NCBI GenBank assembly: GCA_963930655.1
Contig: OZ005612.1
Location: 8,065,001-8,129,000 of the forward strand
Reading direction: 5' to 3'
Source: Myrica gale
Lineage: Eukaryota; Streptophyta; Magnoliopsida; Fagales; Myricaceae
Length of the DNA stretch: 64,000 nt
This document shows positions 1-10,964 of this stretch, piece by piece; positions within the stretch are counted from its first letter, which is position 1, and every line of letters starts with the position of its first letter. Made by a program: the position numbers and the translations under genes. The notes below the pieces were generated by a model that ran no database searches, was not told the origin of the DNA, and saw only the letters and a program-made list of their open reading frames with translations.

Positions 1-1079
1 TTTTTTGTTAAAAATTTTAAAATTTATATTTATAATATATTTATAACATATATTAATACAATTTAATATTATCTTTTTTACGTATATTAACAGTACTATT
101 CAATAATTTTACATATATACTAATAAAATTTAAATATTATCTAAATATTCATACTATTCTTAAAATTTAATAAATTTTATCAAAATCGAATATGCCTTAA
201 TAAACAGGCCCTACGCGGTGAGTTTTGTAAACATTATAATAACGTAGGCAGGATATTCCAAACTACATAATTAGAGGACGTACAGTGGGGCAAGATTGTC
301 TTTCCCATTTATATATGGGCGCCCCTCTTTAGGACAGAATTACAGATGAGTGGGTGTCCGAAATCAAATATCATATTCTTTTAGAATAATTTAAATTTCA
401 TGGGATTTGGTGATGATGACGACTTTGGCGTTTCATAGAGAATGGACTTTTATTAGAGAGACAAAGGTCAAATCAAAGGCAGTTGTGGGACTGTACAAGG
501 GTAATGAGTATTTGTTCGAAGGGCAGGATCAGAACTCTGAACTCCGAAGCTCGTGATATATATATATATAATAATTATAATAATATATTCAAGATAATTT
601 TCTCATTTTCATTTTCTTCCTTTCAGAGTACAATATATTTGCTTCTGCAGGCAGCAGGTATTTTCAGAAGCCCTTTAAGGAATTTACAGACCCTCTCTCT
701 GCCTTCAGCTTCGTCTTTTCCTTTTCTTTCATGATCTCTCTCTCTCTCGTATTTGCTATTCGCTTAGTGTTTTCGTCTTGCTCTTGGACGCCTGTGGGTG
801 CATATATATATTAGTAATATTACTGCTTTTGAAGATCGACAGTTCCAACGCGTTTGAAAGAATATAGCGCTCTTTGTTGAAGCCAAAGCAAGTCAAGAAG
901 ATTTTGTTCTTTAAACTTCTGGAGAGAAGAGAAGGTGAACCAGGTGGAGTTAGGGAATCTAGGAGAAAACCAGTCGGGAAAGCTTGTTTAGAAGAGGAAA
1001 GAAATTTTTTTGTGTATATCAAGCTATACTGAAAGCGTTTCAAGAGAGAGGTAAGCCTGAGAAGACCAAGGGGGCGAAA
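1..1079 (+). promoter_or_regulatory. 5' flank and probable leader of the GARP gene
   Basis: This stretch has no convincing coding sequence. The first 200 bases are extremely AT-rich and could be the edge of an unrecognised repeat. TATA-like AT runs lie near 558-570 and 801-811. A CT microsatellite lies near 734-748, a composition common in plant 5' leaders. An in-frame ATG at 984 would add 32 residues to the downstream protein, but that extension does not resemble family members. The transcription start cannot be fixed from sequence alone. Confidence 0.4.
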
Positions 1080-4000
1080 ATGAGCAGTTGTGGGAGAAAT
1101 GGGGCTGTCAGGCAGTATATAAGATCAAAGGTGCCTCGTCTTAGATGGACTCCTGAGCTCCATCACTGTTTTGTTCATGCCATTGAGAGGCTTGGTGGCC
1201 ATCACAGTAAGCCCCCCCCACCCCTTCCCCTCTCGTACTTGGTTGTTCCTATATTCTCTTGCACTGACGCACTTATTCTTTGATGTAGAGGCTACACCCA
1301 AGCTTGTTCTTCAATTAATGGATGTCAAAGGACTAACCATCTCTCACGTCAAGAGCCATCTACAGGTTGCTTTCTCTTCCCTTCTGTTTTCCGATTATTT
1401 TTTGAAAGTCGTCTTTTCTTTGTTATAAGCTTCTCTTCTGATGGTTTGTTTCCATCGGTTCACTTTCTTTCGACAGATGTATAGAAGCATGAGGGGTGAC
1501 CTTGGCAGGAAAGGTATGCTAAGATTCTAGACCCGCCCCCTCTTCATATGGCAGAAATAAGTAGAAACATTCATTACGCACGGTCCTCAGCTAAGATATA
1601 TAGCTCCTTGTCTCCTTGAAACCAAAAGTTTGGTTAGATTATTAACTTTTGGGTCCTAGAAGTTCTCCCTGATCTCTTTTTTTTCTTTTTCTTTTTTGTA
1701 GTCCTCAAAATCAGGTTATCTTTCTGTAATCAGTGCCTGTATCGATTCATTTATTATTTAGTTGATGCCAAAATTTATGAGACCGAGAGCGAACCATTAT
1801 CTATCAAATCTTTTAGTATTGGCATTTCTGATGTAAGCCACAAACTCATTTACATCAGTCATTAGGTTTTTTGAGTAGTTTTCTAAATGAAAGATTGTTA
1901 ATGCTAGGATCCATTGCCTTTACTCACCTTTTTGTGTGCATCATGTGCATATGTCGGTTTCTGCGTGTCCTGTGGCAGATAATGATTCTGCACAAAGAAA
2001 ACAATCTTTTGAGGAGCATGATGATGGCTGTGTTGATGAGGTGAATGATGTGGGTTTTCACCCATCTTCAAAATGCATTGAAGAAGAATCAGATTCTCAC
2101 TTCTGCTGCAGTATTCCTCCTAAAAGGTCAGCTTTGCTTTATTAGCCTTTAATCTGGTTTCCAAACTTACCTTTTTTCTTCCATTTGTTTTTCCCCTATG
2201 CACGGCTTCGGGCCTTTCAAATGTCAAAAAGGGTTGGGATTAATACACATCTGTGCTTTTTCGCTGATTGGACATTTCTTTCTTTCGACTTCTCTCCATC
2301 AGGGCTAGAACTGAAACAATGAGTTCAAACTGTGAAAGCCTGCAATGCAGCCAAAGAATATGTGAGACGGGCCCAAATCCGTACTCTTTTGATGATTATC
2401 TGCGGGCTACCACTGAGCAGACGGGAATAAAGGAGGGTTATGGTTGTTCAAGATGGCAGACCCAGCCTCAATCCCCAGCCTTCTTTCTGCCACAAAATCT
2501 TTACGACCTCAACTCTTTCAAATATGCAGTGAAGGAATCTGATTTCCTGAAGGTACACACTACAAACGCTCTATTTCTCTCTTCCTCTCCCTCTCTTTCT
2601 TTGCTATTTCCTTTTGGCAGCTTTTTTGATGGGTTGAGTGTAGTATTGGTTATTGGCTTCGAAGTTCAATCTAGATATATGATTCTGACAATGTTCTCAT
2701 GGCCGGTGGTAGTATGGAATATCCATCTGTTTTCAGATCAATAGGTGTCAGTTGTATTGTCACCCTGCGGTTTCTTGCTTCATATCTTTCGGGAAGAGTG
2801 TTTAGTAGTAGTATGTGCTAGGCTATTACGTTAAATAAGAAATTTCCGATCTCTCACATACCAGTGTTTCTTCCGATAATGTTCGGACTTTTACTACTCC
2901 TGTACTCCATATCCTTATACTCCATTTGGAACCCTTTTTATTCTCTTTTTACTACTCCTGTACTCTTTTGTTCTGTTCTTTCCTCCGAGGTGCTTAGTCA
3001 GTGAATGGTGACAAGAGTTATTATACTGACAAGGCATTTTGCTTCAGCTTTCGTTTTGTCGCCTTCATTTTGTCGTCTTTTTTTTTTCACCATGTTTGTT
3101 GCTTTATATCCTTTCTTCCATGTTAAACTGGCTCTCGGGAGAACTTTTTGCAGACCCCACTCACATTTCCTATTAAATCAACTTGCCATTGATCGTCTTG
3201 ACGTTCGGAAATCAACGTTAGAAATGGGAGCTTTTGAAAAGCTGGTTAATGAGATATTTGCAAAGAGTGATGGTTTTTGTTTTATTCTGCTGCTAAGAAT
3301 AGTTACGTACTGTTGCTGGTACTGGTACTGGTACTCGGCTTCATTCTTTAATCCTCTCTGATTCTTGTGGACAAAGAGTACGTGCACCTATATGGAAGCC
3401 CTAAACGGGATTCCAAATGGGCCTGTAATAGGCATTGGAACAGTCAGTCAGACGTGACACTGGCTTAATTTGCACTTAGTATAATTACCTGAATATTTAA
3501 GACACACGGCTGCCCCCACTATTACTTAAGCTCTGACTTAATAATCAAAAGGATTAGGAGATGAGATAAGTGTTTATGGGTGTGATGCTAATTAGGAGAT
3601 GAGATTCGGGTCCATTTCTTGTCTATCTGTTTCCACATTCCTTTATTGGGACTGGATCCATCTAAGAATTCCTCTGGACCCTCCTATTCCCCCGTCTTAT
3701 TCTTTCTTGGGACTGGGATCAGGCCATCTAGAAGTGTCTCTGTACCCTTCTATTCCCACCTTATTATTATTTTTTGGTCCAGCCGCTTGAAGGGTTCCTT
3801 CTGATAACCGTCTTACATAGTCATATGTAGGTAGAGGGGTCTTAATACTCGGTCGTCCCTACTTGCTCGTTTGCTTTTAGAGAACAAATGAAGAAACTTA
3901 ACGTTCTGAATTAGAATGAAACTGGCATTTATTTCTTAAAAGTAATGGATTTATGTCAAACTATTGTGGTTATTAGTAAAATTTAGTTTAAGAGTAGTAC

Positions 4001-4600
4001 TCTTTTTAGTCTGCTAGAGCTAGAGGTCCAGTGGTCCATGAATTGCTGAAGTTTTACTGGAGATAGGTCCCCAGATCTTTTAAAACAGCCTCACCTTTAC
4101 ATTGATAAATTTGTTGGATTCAATATTCACAAGGACTATGCAAACATGCATTTATTATTTGAGAATATTCCACATACATCTGCAGAATTATCCTAAATAA
4201 CTGAAACAAATATGCTCCGGCAAGTGATAATCCTCTAATTTCATAGCAGTAAATTTCACTAAATAAAATTATACTTACCCAAGAATATAAAAATCCACTA
4301 AATTATACTTCTGTTGTCTTGCAGTTATCCAGTCCAGAGGATCTGAAGTATCCACAAGAAAGAACATCTAAACGTGAGAACAGTGGAAGTAGGAATGGAC
4401 GAGAAGCTGGCGGATGCGAGTTGTCCTTATCGCTCTCATTGCCTCCTCCGGCCTCCCAGAGAAGCAATGCTTCTTCAATGAGCGAGATCAGTGAGGCAGT
4501 TTCATCGTTCCCATGGTCGAACTTCAAAGATTGCTCGAGCTTTTCTGGAAAACAAGGGCTGCTTAACTTAGACCTGTCGATAGCTCTATGTGGCAACTAA
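1080..4600 (+). CDS. GARP/G2-like (MYB-related) transcription factor with EAR motif
   Basis: This is a probable nuclear DNA-binding transcriptional regulator of the GARP family. Six exons are inferred at 1080-1206, 1289-1365, 1477-1513, 1979-2126, 2303-2552 and 4325-4600. All junctions are GT-AG and the frame stays open for 915 nt, giving 304 aa. The single MYB-like GARP domain spans about residues 15-75. It begins RSKVPRLRWTPELHHCF and ends SHVKSHLQMYRSMR, the family's diagnostic SHLQMY box, and it is split by introns 1 and 2. Residues 246-252 (LSLSLSL) are a textbook EAR repression motif, and LNLDLSI near the C-terminus (293-299) is a second LxLxL-like stretch, so a repressor role is inferred. 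The N-terminus (GRNGAVRQYIRSK) resembles the Arabidopsis At1g14600/At2g40260/At2g38300 group, from memory. The start at 1080 is chosen because the domain follows closely, as in relatives. DNA target and expression pattern are unknown. Confidence 0.9.
2553..4324 (+). other. Long fifth intron of the GARP gene
   Basis: This 1.77-kb intron separates the middle exon from the EAR-bearing last exon. The other four introns are about 80-470 bp. It starts with a GT after residue 213 and ends in a pyrimidine-rich tract and CAG before 4325. I see short repeats of the phrase 'tactactcctgtactc' near 2892-2957 and a triplicated 'ctggta' near 3316-3333, but no transposon ends or coding sequence. Confidence 0.7.
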
Positions 4601-4754
4601 TTGTGTTTTTGTTGAATACTAATGTAAAATTAGGTCGTCTTCTTGCACGGCTCTTTCAAATTAATTCGCTTCAATTTTGGTGTAGTTTTTGTTTATTCCC
4701 AATCGAGTTCCTGGTCTAGATCGTTGAACTTTTTTTCAACTCGCGGGTTTCTTA

Positions 4755-4905
4755 TGGGGCTGCACAACCGGAATGCGGTCCGGTCCCGGACCGCATTCCG
4801 GTCCTTAAATATTATAGGACCGGACTGGACCACTTATAAGCGGTCCAGTCCTATGCAAATGCGGTCCGGTCTGGACCACTTAAGTGGTCTAGACCGGTTT
4901 TATTT
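4755..4905. repeat. Left terminal and subterminal repeats of the hAT element
   Basis: After the 13-bp terminal repeat come repeated GGTCCGGTCC, GGACCGGACT and GGTCTAGACCGG words, partly in inverted orientation (4772-4905). hAT transposases of the Ac type bind short subterminal repeats, so these are inferred binding sites. The first 40 bases also form a local palindrome around the words 'cggaatgcggtcc' and 'ggaccgcattccg'. Confidence 0.75.
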
Positions 4906-4939
4906 TTTTTCTTCATATTTTCATTAACACATTTTTTAA

Positions 4940-6170
4940 GATAAAAAAAATATGAATTCATTTAACACGATATTAATTTATTTAAAGACTTAAAGATGTG
5001 AATTTATTTAAAAATTTAAAAATGTAAATTTATTTAACATCTACCAATCTACCTTGTAACCATAGTTTTCTCATTAATTTAAAGATGTAAATTCATTTAA
5101 AGAATTAAATATGTGAATTCATTTAAAAACTTTAATATGTGAATTTATTTTAACACATAACATGGTTTGCTTATTAATTTAAATATATGAATTCATTTAA
5201 AGACTTAAAGATATGAATTCAATTAAAAACTTAAAAATGTGAATTCATTTAACATCTACCATAGTTTGCTTATTAATTTAAAGATGTGAATTCATTTAAA
5301 GATTTAAAGATGTAAAATTATTTTAAAACTTAAAGATGTAAAATTATTTTAAAACTTAAAATGCGAATTTATTTAAAAACTTAAAAATGTGAATTCATTT
5401 AACACCTATCAATCTACCATGTAACCATAGTTTGCTCATTAATTTAAAGATGTTAATTCATTTAAAGACTTAAAGATGTAAAATTATTTTAAAACTTAAA
5501 AATGCGAATTTATTTAAAAAATTAAATATGTGAATTTATTTTAACACATAACATGGTTGGCTTATTAATTTAAAGATATGAATTCATTTAAAGATTTATA
5601 GATATGAATTCAATTAAAAACTTAAAAATGTGAATTCATTTAACATCTACCATAGTTTGCTCATTAATTTAAAGATGTGAATTCATTTAAAGACTTAATG
5701 ATGTAAAATTATTTTAAAACTTAAAAATGCGAATTTATTTAAAAACTTAAATATGTGAATTTATTTTAACACATAACATGGTTGACTTATTAATTTAAAG
5801 ATATGAATTCATTTAAAGATTTAAAGATATGAATTCAATTAAAAACTTAAAAATGTGAATTTATTTAACATCTACCATAGTTTGCTCATTAATTTAAATA
5901 TGTGAATTCATTTAAAGACTTAAAGACTTAAAGATGTAAAATTATTTTAAAACTTAAAAATGCGAATTTATTTAAAAACTTAAATATGTGAATTTATTTT
6001 AACACATAACATGGTTGGCTTATTAATTTAAAGATATGAATTCATTTAAAGATTTAAAGCTATGAATTCAATTAAAAACTTAAAAATGTGAATTTATTTA
6101 ACATCTATCATAGTTTGCTCATTAATTTAAATATGTGAATTCATTTAACAGATACCAATCTACCACGTAA
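4940..6170. repeat. AT-rich tandem repeat block inside the hAT element
   Basis: Imperfect tandem repeats are built from the words 'gaattcatttaaagact', 'ttaaaaatgtgaattc' and 'catagtttgctcattaat'. Copies of the last word start near 5061, 5259, 5427, 5651, 5877 and 6109, giving a unit that varies from about 170 to 230 bp, with the last three intervals near 225-232 bp. Each unit is itself made of smaller 20-25 bp repeats. The block lies between the left end and the 3' end of the transposase gene. It contains no coding sequence. Confidence 0.85.
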
Positions 6171-6665
6171 CCATAGGGAATGTCAATATGAATTGTTGGT
6201 ATTTAAAGATATTATTTATTTAAAGATAATCATTCATTTAACACCTTTTTGCATAAAATGTCAATATGATAATTGAATTGTAAATAATTCATTTAACACC
6301 TATTTTCATTTCTTTAAGTAAAAATTGCTGGTATTTAATTGCAATATTATTATTGAATTGTAAAATTAAGTAAAAAGGAAATGATTTTGATTGTAAGACA
6401 GAAACTTAAGATAATAAATTAGTTGCAAACATCTTACAAAAGTAAACATACTAAGGTAAAAATACAAATGTCTCGAACACGCACAAACAAATACATGAAG
6501 AAACTAAATTCATTTGCTTGTAGTTGATGTCCCAAGTTCGCTTGCTGCTGTGCTATTGCTTGCTATTTCTGCAAGTTCAAATGTCAATAAATGTTAAAAA
6601 TAAATAAATAAATATAAGTAAAGTATAGAGAAAATAAAAAAGAGAATTAAAATTACAAGCATATT

Positions 6666-8935
6666 TTATTTACCAGAATCCATGTCATAACTCTCGATGC
6701 AATCCAAAATTTCTTTGATGTTAATTGATTCATTTTCATCCGCACGCCTCAACCAATCTTGGGTGCAAACGAGGGCCTCCACAGTCGTTGGAGCTAATGA
6801 ACTTCGAAATGGATCAAGTACACGTCCCCCCGTACTAAAAGCGGACTCTGAAGACACAGTGGAAATAGGGATAACTAATACATCCCGTGCAATCTTAGCA
6901 ATGACAGGATATCGTAAATCATTTTCCCTCCACCATTTCAATACATCAAAATTATTGTCTGGAGTAACAAGTGGATCAGCCAAATACCGATCAATTTCTA
7001 AGTTTGCACTGAGAGTTAATGAATATGTTCCGGACGATATAGCCGTGCTCAAAAAATCCTGAAATAAAGTTCCTCTGCTGACAGGAGTATCAACCACTGG
7101 AGGAGGAGACACACTACTAGTAGTTGCATGCACTTGAGACTGAGGTAATCCCAACGCATATTCATCAAACAATGCACGAAACAAATCGGTTATACTGGCA
7201 ACCAACTTCTCTCCCTCTATTTCACCGTACATCAACCTCACCATCTGTCTCATTACTTGTAACTTAGACCTTGGATCAATCACATTAGCAATAAATATCA
7301 ACAGATTTAACCTGTCATTCCTCCCCCAATATTTTTGGTATTTAACAATCATAATACTAGCCATGTCTTTCAATCTTTGGTCCGCACTTTGTGAATAACG
7401 ACACAAATGAGAATGTACCTCATATAGTCCATGGAAATAGGAATTCGAAGTCACATACAAGGAACCAGAAAATTGCACAGTAGCATCATAAAAGAGTTCA
7501 AGAAACTTGCAAAATACCCTTATTTTTGCCCAGTCCTCTTTTGTTGGTGGTCCCAAATTCCTCTTCCCGCACTCACCTTCAGTAAAATGAGAAAGATAAT
7601 CAACATCATCACTCTCCATTCTATCAAAAGCAAACTCATATTTCTCAGCAACATCCAACATAAAAAAGTAGAGTTCCAACGAGTTGCGACATCAAGGCAC
7701 AAACTCTTGGAATATTCAATCCTCTCCTTCTCAACACATTGCTTAAACTTGATAAGCCTTGCAGGAGAAGACCGCACATACCTAATTGGATTTAACAAAA
7801 AACAGCTATAAGAAATAATGAATTTATAACAAACGAATTATGCATAGTACTAAGAAATGAAAAACAAATACATACCTAATTGCATCACAAACCCTTGTAA
7901 TTGCATCTTCATTTATCTTCAATCCATCACCAACCACAAGATTCATAATGTGTGCCGCACATCTCATGTGAATGTAAAGACCATTCAACACATTACTTCG
8001 TAGATGCCTTTTCAAGTAACCAATAACTGTATCTTTGTAGACGCGTTATCAACTGTGATGGTCATAATCTTCTCAATTCCACAATCATGCAAACACTCCT
8101 CCACTTGTGCCCCTATTGTGTCTCCTTTGTGATTGTCAATCAAACGAAAGCTAATCACTCTTTTCTGCAATTTTCACTCCTTGTCAATCCAATGGGCATT
8201 GACAACCATATAACTCAAATTCTGGATCGAAGTCCAAGCATCAGTGGTGAGACAAACTCTACTATCACAAGCCTTTATCATACACTTCAACCATGCTTTT
8301 TGATCCTTAAAAATGTCCATACAAGTCCTAGCCATGGTCATGCGAGATGAGACTTGAAATCTAGGCTCTAACATCCGTACAAAATTTCTAAATTGGGGAG
8401 ACTCCACAATCCTAAAAGGGAGCTCATCAACAATAAGAAACGCTGCCAAAGCTTGACGAAGAGCTATAACATGATTATGGTCAAATTTTTTTGCCAACAC
8501 CATATTACTAGGGTGTTCATCACCCTCAACTCCCTTTTCAAATACTAACGTTCTTTGCCTCTTGTCGTGTTTTGGGGGTAGCGGATTGAGATTTTTCTTA
8601 CATTTAGTAAGATGGTCTAACAAGTTTTTCGTCCTATTCCTATTTCCATCTGCAGCATAATCAGCATCACAATAGTTGGAAAATGCCCTGGGGCGCGGTG
8701 GGTCACCAATATACTTCTTTGTAAAAGAATCCCAAACCATAGATTGATTCTTTCTTTTTGGTTTAGGTGGTTCACTACTTGGTGGAGGAATTGATGAAAC
8801 ATCTTCCTCCTCAATCATCATATCCTCATCCTCCAAACTCAATCTTCTAGCATCAATAGTACGAGAATGAGACATAGTGATACAAGGCTGCCAATAAAAT
8901 ATTGAAGTGAGTACGCACATTTTGAAACATGGCAT
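6666..8935 (-). pseudogene. hAT transposase (BED zinc finger), degenerate
   Basis: The gene reads right to left. The N-terminal part (8174-8935, likely start near 8875 at MSHSRTIDARR) contains a BED zinc finger with YCDADYAAD and a HLTKCKK end, then the first catalytic region CLTTDAWTS. The reading then meets a TGA at 8174-8176, after HWIDKE, where relatives usually have tryptophan. Homology resumes at once with KLQKRVISFRLID and the second catalytic motif TVDNA. A one-base shift follows near 8035-8040, then YLKRHLRSN and the RCAAHIMNLVV region. A GT at about 7879 fits an intron ending near 7780. A second one-base shift lies in a T run near 7675. The C-terminal part (6666-7679) has the hAT dimerisation domain: DVLKWWRENDLRYP, then VSSESAFSTGGRV with the third catalytic acid. 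So at least three inactivating changes are visible in an otherwise full-length gene. Confidence 0.85.
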
Positions 8936-10309
8936 TACCTTAGATCAATTTAAAAAAAAACAAACAAGAAGACATTAATGCTTGATCACAAAAAAATACA
9001 AAATTGAGCCTCATTTTAACAAATTTGCTATCCATGACAAAATGCAACAAAATGCAAAATTTCAGCAAAATCTACCAACAATTCATATTGAAATTTTGAA
9101 GTTTTAAAATGAGTATGCCATAAAGCTACCACAAATTTGAATACCAGAAAGTGGTAGAATATATATACTTGAACTAAAAACGAATGCAATAGCCAATGAA
9201 TATGTACTGTAAAAGGTCGATTGTAAATTAGTGTAAAATAAACCAACTTTAAGAAGGGAAAAGTGACTGGTGTTGGATACTCTATGCAGTAAATGTTCTT
9301 GCAAAATAGTATTGCAAGAAGAGGTTCATCTTTGTAATTAACTGCTCACTAGTATCATTTCAGAGTTCAGCGGATGATTGTTCTCTTGGGGTGACTTAAT
9401 GTGTCTTCTGTTCTTCTGTTGTTAATGTTGGAATTGCATTTACACTTTGACCCAGATACACTTTCTCTGTATGCTTGAAACCCCAAGATATAGAAGGGCT
9501 ACAGGAAGTAAAAAGGAAAAAGAAGAAAGAACCCAAAATCTAGAGTTTGAATGACCGTAGAAAATGTGCATCTCTAGTTTATTTCAATATAACAGTATAC
9601 CTGTGGGTGCTAGGGTGAGATGTGCGTTTGTATTCTCTACTACATGGGGAGGGGAAGGCTAATGAATTCCAATTCCAGATGGGTGCATTCAATAGTCAAT
9701 TTGACTGGTGTTGGATACTCTATACAACAAATAAGTTATTTCATCATATATGCAGGTGAGAAAATAGGGCTCATTTTTTAGTACTTTCTTCTCTCTTGTA
9801 TATTATGTTATGTTAGAGAAATATTGATTTTTTTTATAAGTAAATGAATATTGATTTCAATGAAGACGAAAGTATTGTAAGAGGAAATAACTTCAATATG
9901 AACTTATAATAATTCATATTATCAGCAATATGAACTTATTTCTCAAATATACAATAGATTTCAGCATGTATAACATATTAAAAATTCATATAATTCTCAA
10001 ATAATTCATATTATCAGCAATATGAACATATTAAAAATCAGCATGTATTTCTAAAATATACAATAGATTTCAGTTCGTGCTATAACAACTGAATGCCTCC
10101 CTTTAGCGTGGGATTTTGAACACAAGAACATCAAATCTTTTGCTATCTTCAAATATATAGTACCAACAACCTCAAATTTTCAAAAATCTACCAACAAGCT
10201 CAAATTTTCAAACTGAATTGGAAATAACTTCCTTAAGGAACTGAAACGTTCCAAAATCTACCAACAACATCAAAATTTCAAAAATCGAGTGAGCACTACC
10301 AACAACCTC

Positions 10310-10690
10310 AATGTCCCTGCTGATTGCTGAGCACTCGAGTCTCGGGGTGTCGACTGTCGGGGGGGTCAGGCACTGTGGAGTGTGGGCCTGTGGATAGGCG
10401 CTGTGCGGCTGCCGGCTGTGGACTGCAGACTGTCGGAGTGAGGCTTCAGGGAGGCGTCGTGCATTGGGCGCGGCTGGGCGTGGTTGTGGAGTGGGGCTTC
10501 GGGGATGTGCCGCTGGACGCTGGCGTGGTCGCTGGCGTGAGCGTCGCTGGCGTGGCTGTGGAGTCACTGGAGTGGGGCTTCGAAGGGGGACTGACGAATT
10601 GGGAACTGGAAGTGGAAGGGGGCTTAGGGCGTGAATGAAATCAAAAGGGGGAAGGAAGGGATTCGATCATTCGGGAAGGGCTGGGAGATA
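10310..10690 (-). promoter_or_regulatory. GC-rich leader region of the hAT transposase gene
   Basis: This is a sharply GC-rich island in otherwise AT-rich DNA, with many CpG. On the - strand it is C-rich, with repeats of 'cagcgacgctcacgccagcg'. It lies between the right end of the element and the transposase coding sequence, where a promoter and 5' untranslated leader are expected. An open frame of about 119 codons here (10208-10567, Pro/Arg-rich) looks like composition rather than a gene. The promoter role is inferred from position only. Confidence 0.45.
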
Positions 10691-10769
10691 GCTGTTAGGC
10701 ATAAGGGACAGAAGGGTAAGTCAAAACGCACATTTTGACTTACTCTTTATTGTATAAAAAAAATAAAAA

Positions 10770-10956
10770 ATAAATATTATTAATCCGGTCCGGACCTGAT
10801 TTTAAATATATATGGACCGGACCGGACCAGATATAACCGGTTTTTAAATTCGGTCCGGACCGGACCAGATTTTTTTTAAGAAAACCACATAACCGGTCCA
10901 GTCCGGTCCAGTTTTGTGGTCCGATTCGGTCCCCGGTCCGATTTTCTGCAGCCCGA
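10770..10956. repeat. Right terminal and subterminal repeats of the hAT element
   Basis: Repeated GGTCCGGACC, GGACCGGACC and ACCGGTCCAGTCCGG words fill 10787-10940, ahead of the terminal TTCTGCAGCCCGA. They mirror the words at the left end in both orientations and support pairing of these two ends. Confidence 0.75.
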
Positions 10957-10964
10957 GTTTCTTA

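Larger units (their letters stand above)
4755..10956 (-). mobile_element. hAT-superfamily DNA transposon, complete ends, degenerate transposase
   Basis: This is a 6.2-kb class II element. The left end reads TGGGGCTGCACAA and the reverse complement of the right end reads TCGGGCTGCAGAA, a 13-bp terminal inverted repeat with two mismatches. It is flanked by a perfect 8-bp target duplication GTTTCTTA at 4747-4754 and 10957-10964. An 8-bp duplication and a BED-finger transposase with a hAT dimerisation domain both identify hAT. Both ends carry clusters of GGTCC/GGACC words. The transposase gene runs on the - strand, with a GC-rich leader near 10310-10690 and AT-rich tandem repeats beyond its 3' end. 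The insertion lies about 150 bp beyond the stop codon of the GARP gene and may fall in its 3' region. The transposase reading frame is damaged, so this copy is unlikely to move itself, although intact ends could be mobilised in trans. Confidence 0.9.

Noticed and set aside
984-1079. Upstream in-frame ATG extending the GARP protein by 32 residues
   Set aside because: The extension does not resemble family N-termini, and the 1080 start gives the expected short lead into the domain.
10208-10567. 119-codon Pro/Arg-rich open frame in the hAT element
   Set aside because: It is explained by the GC-rich leader composition. It lacks domains and lies upstream of the real transposase start.
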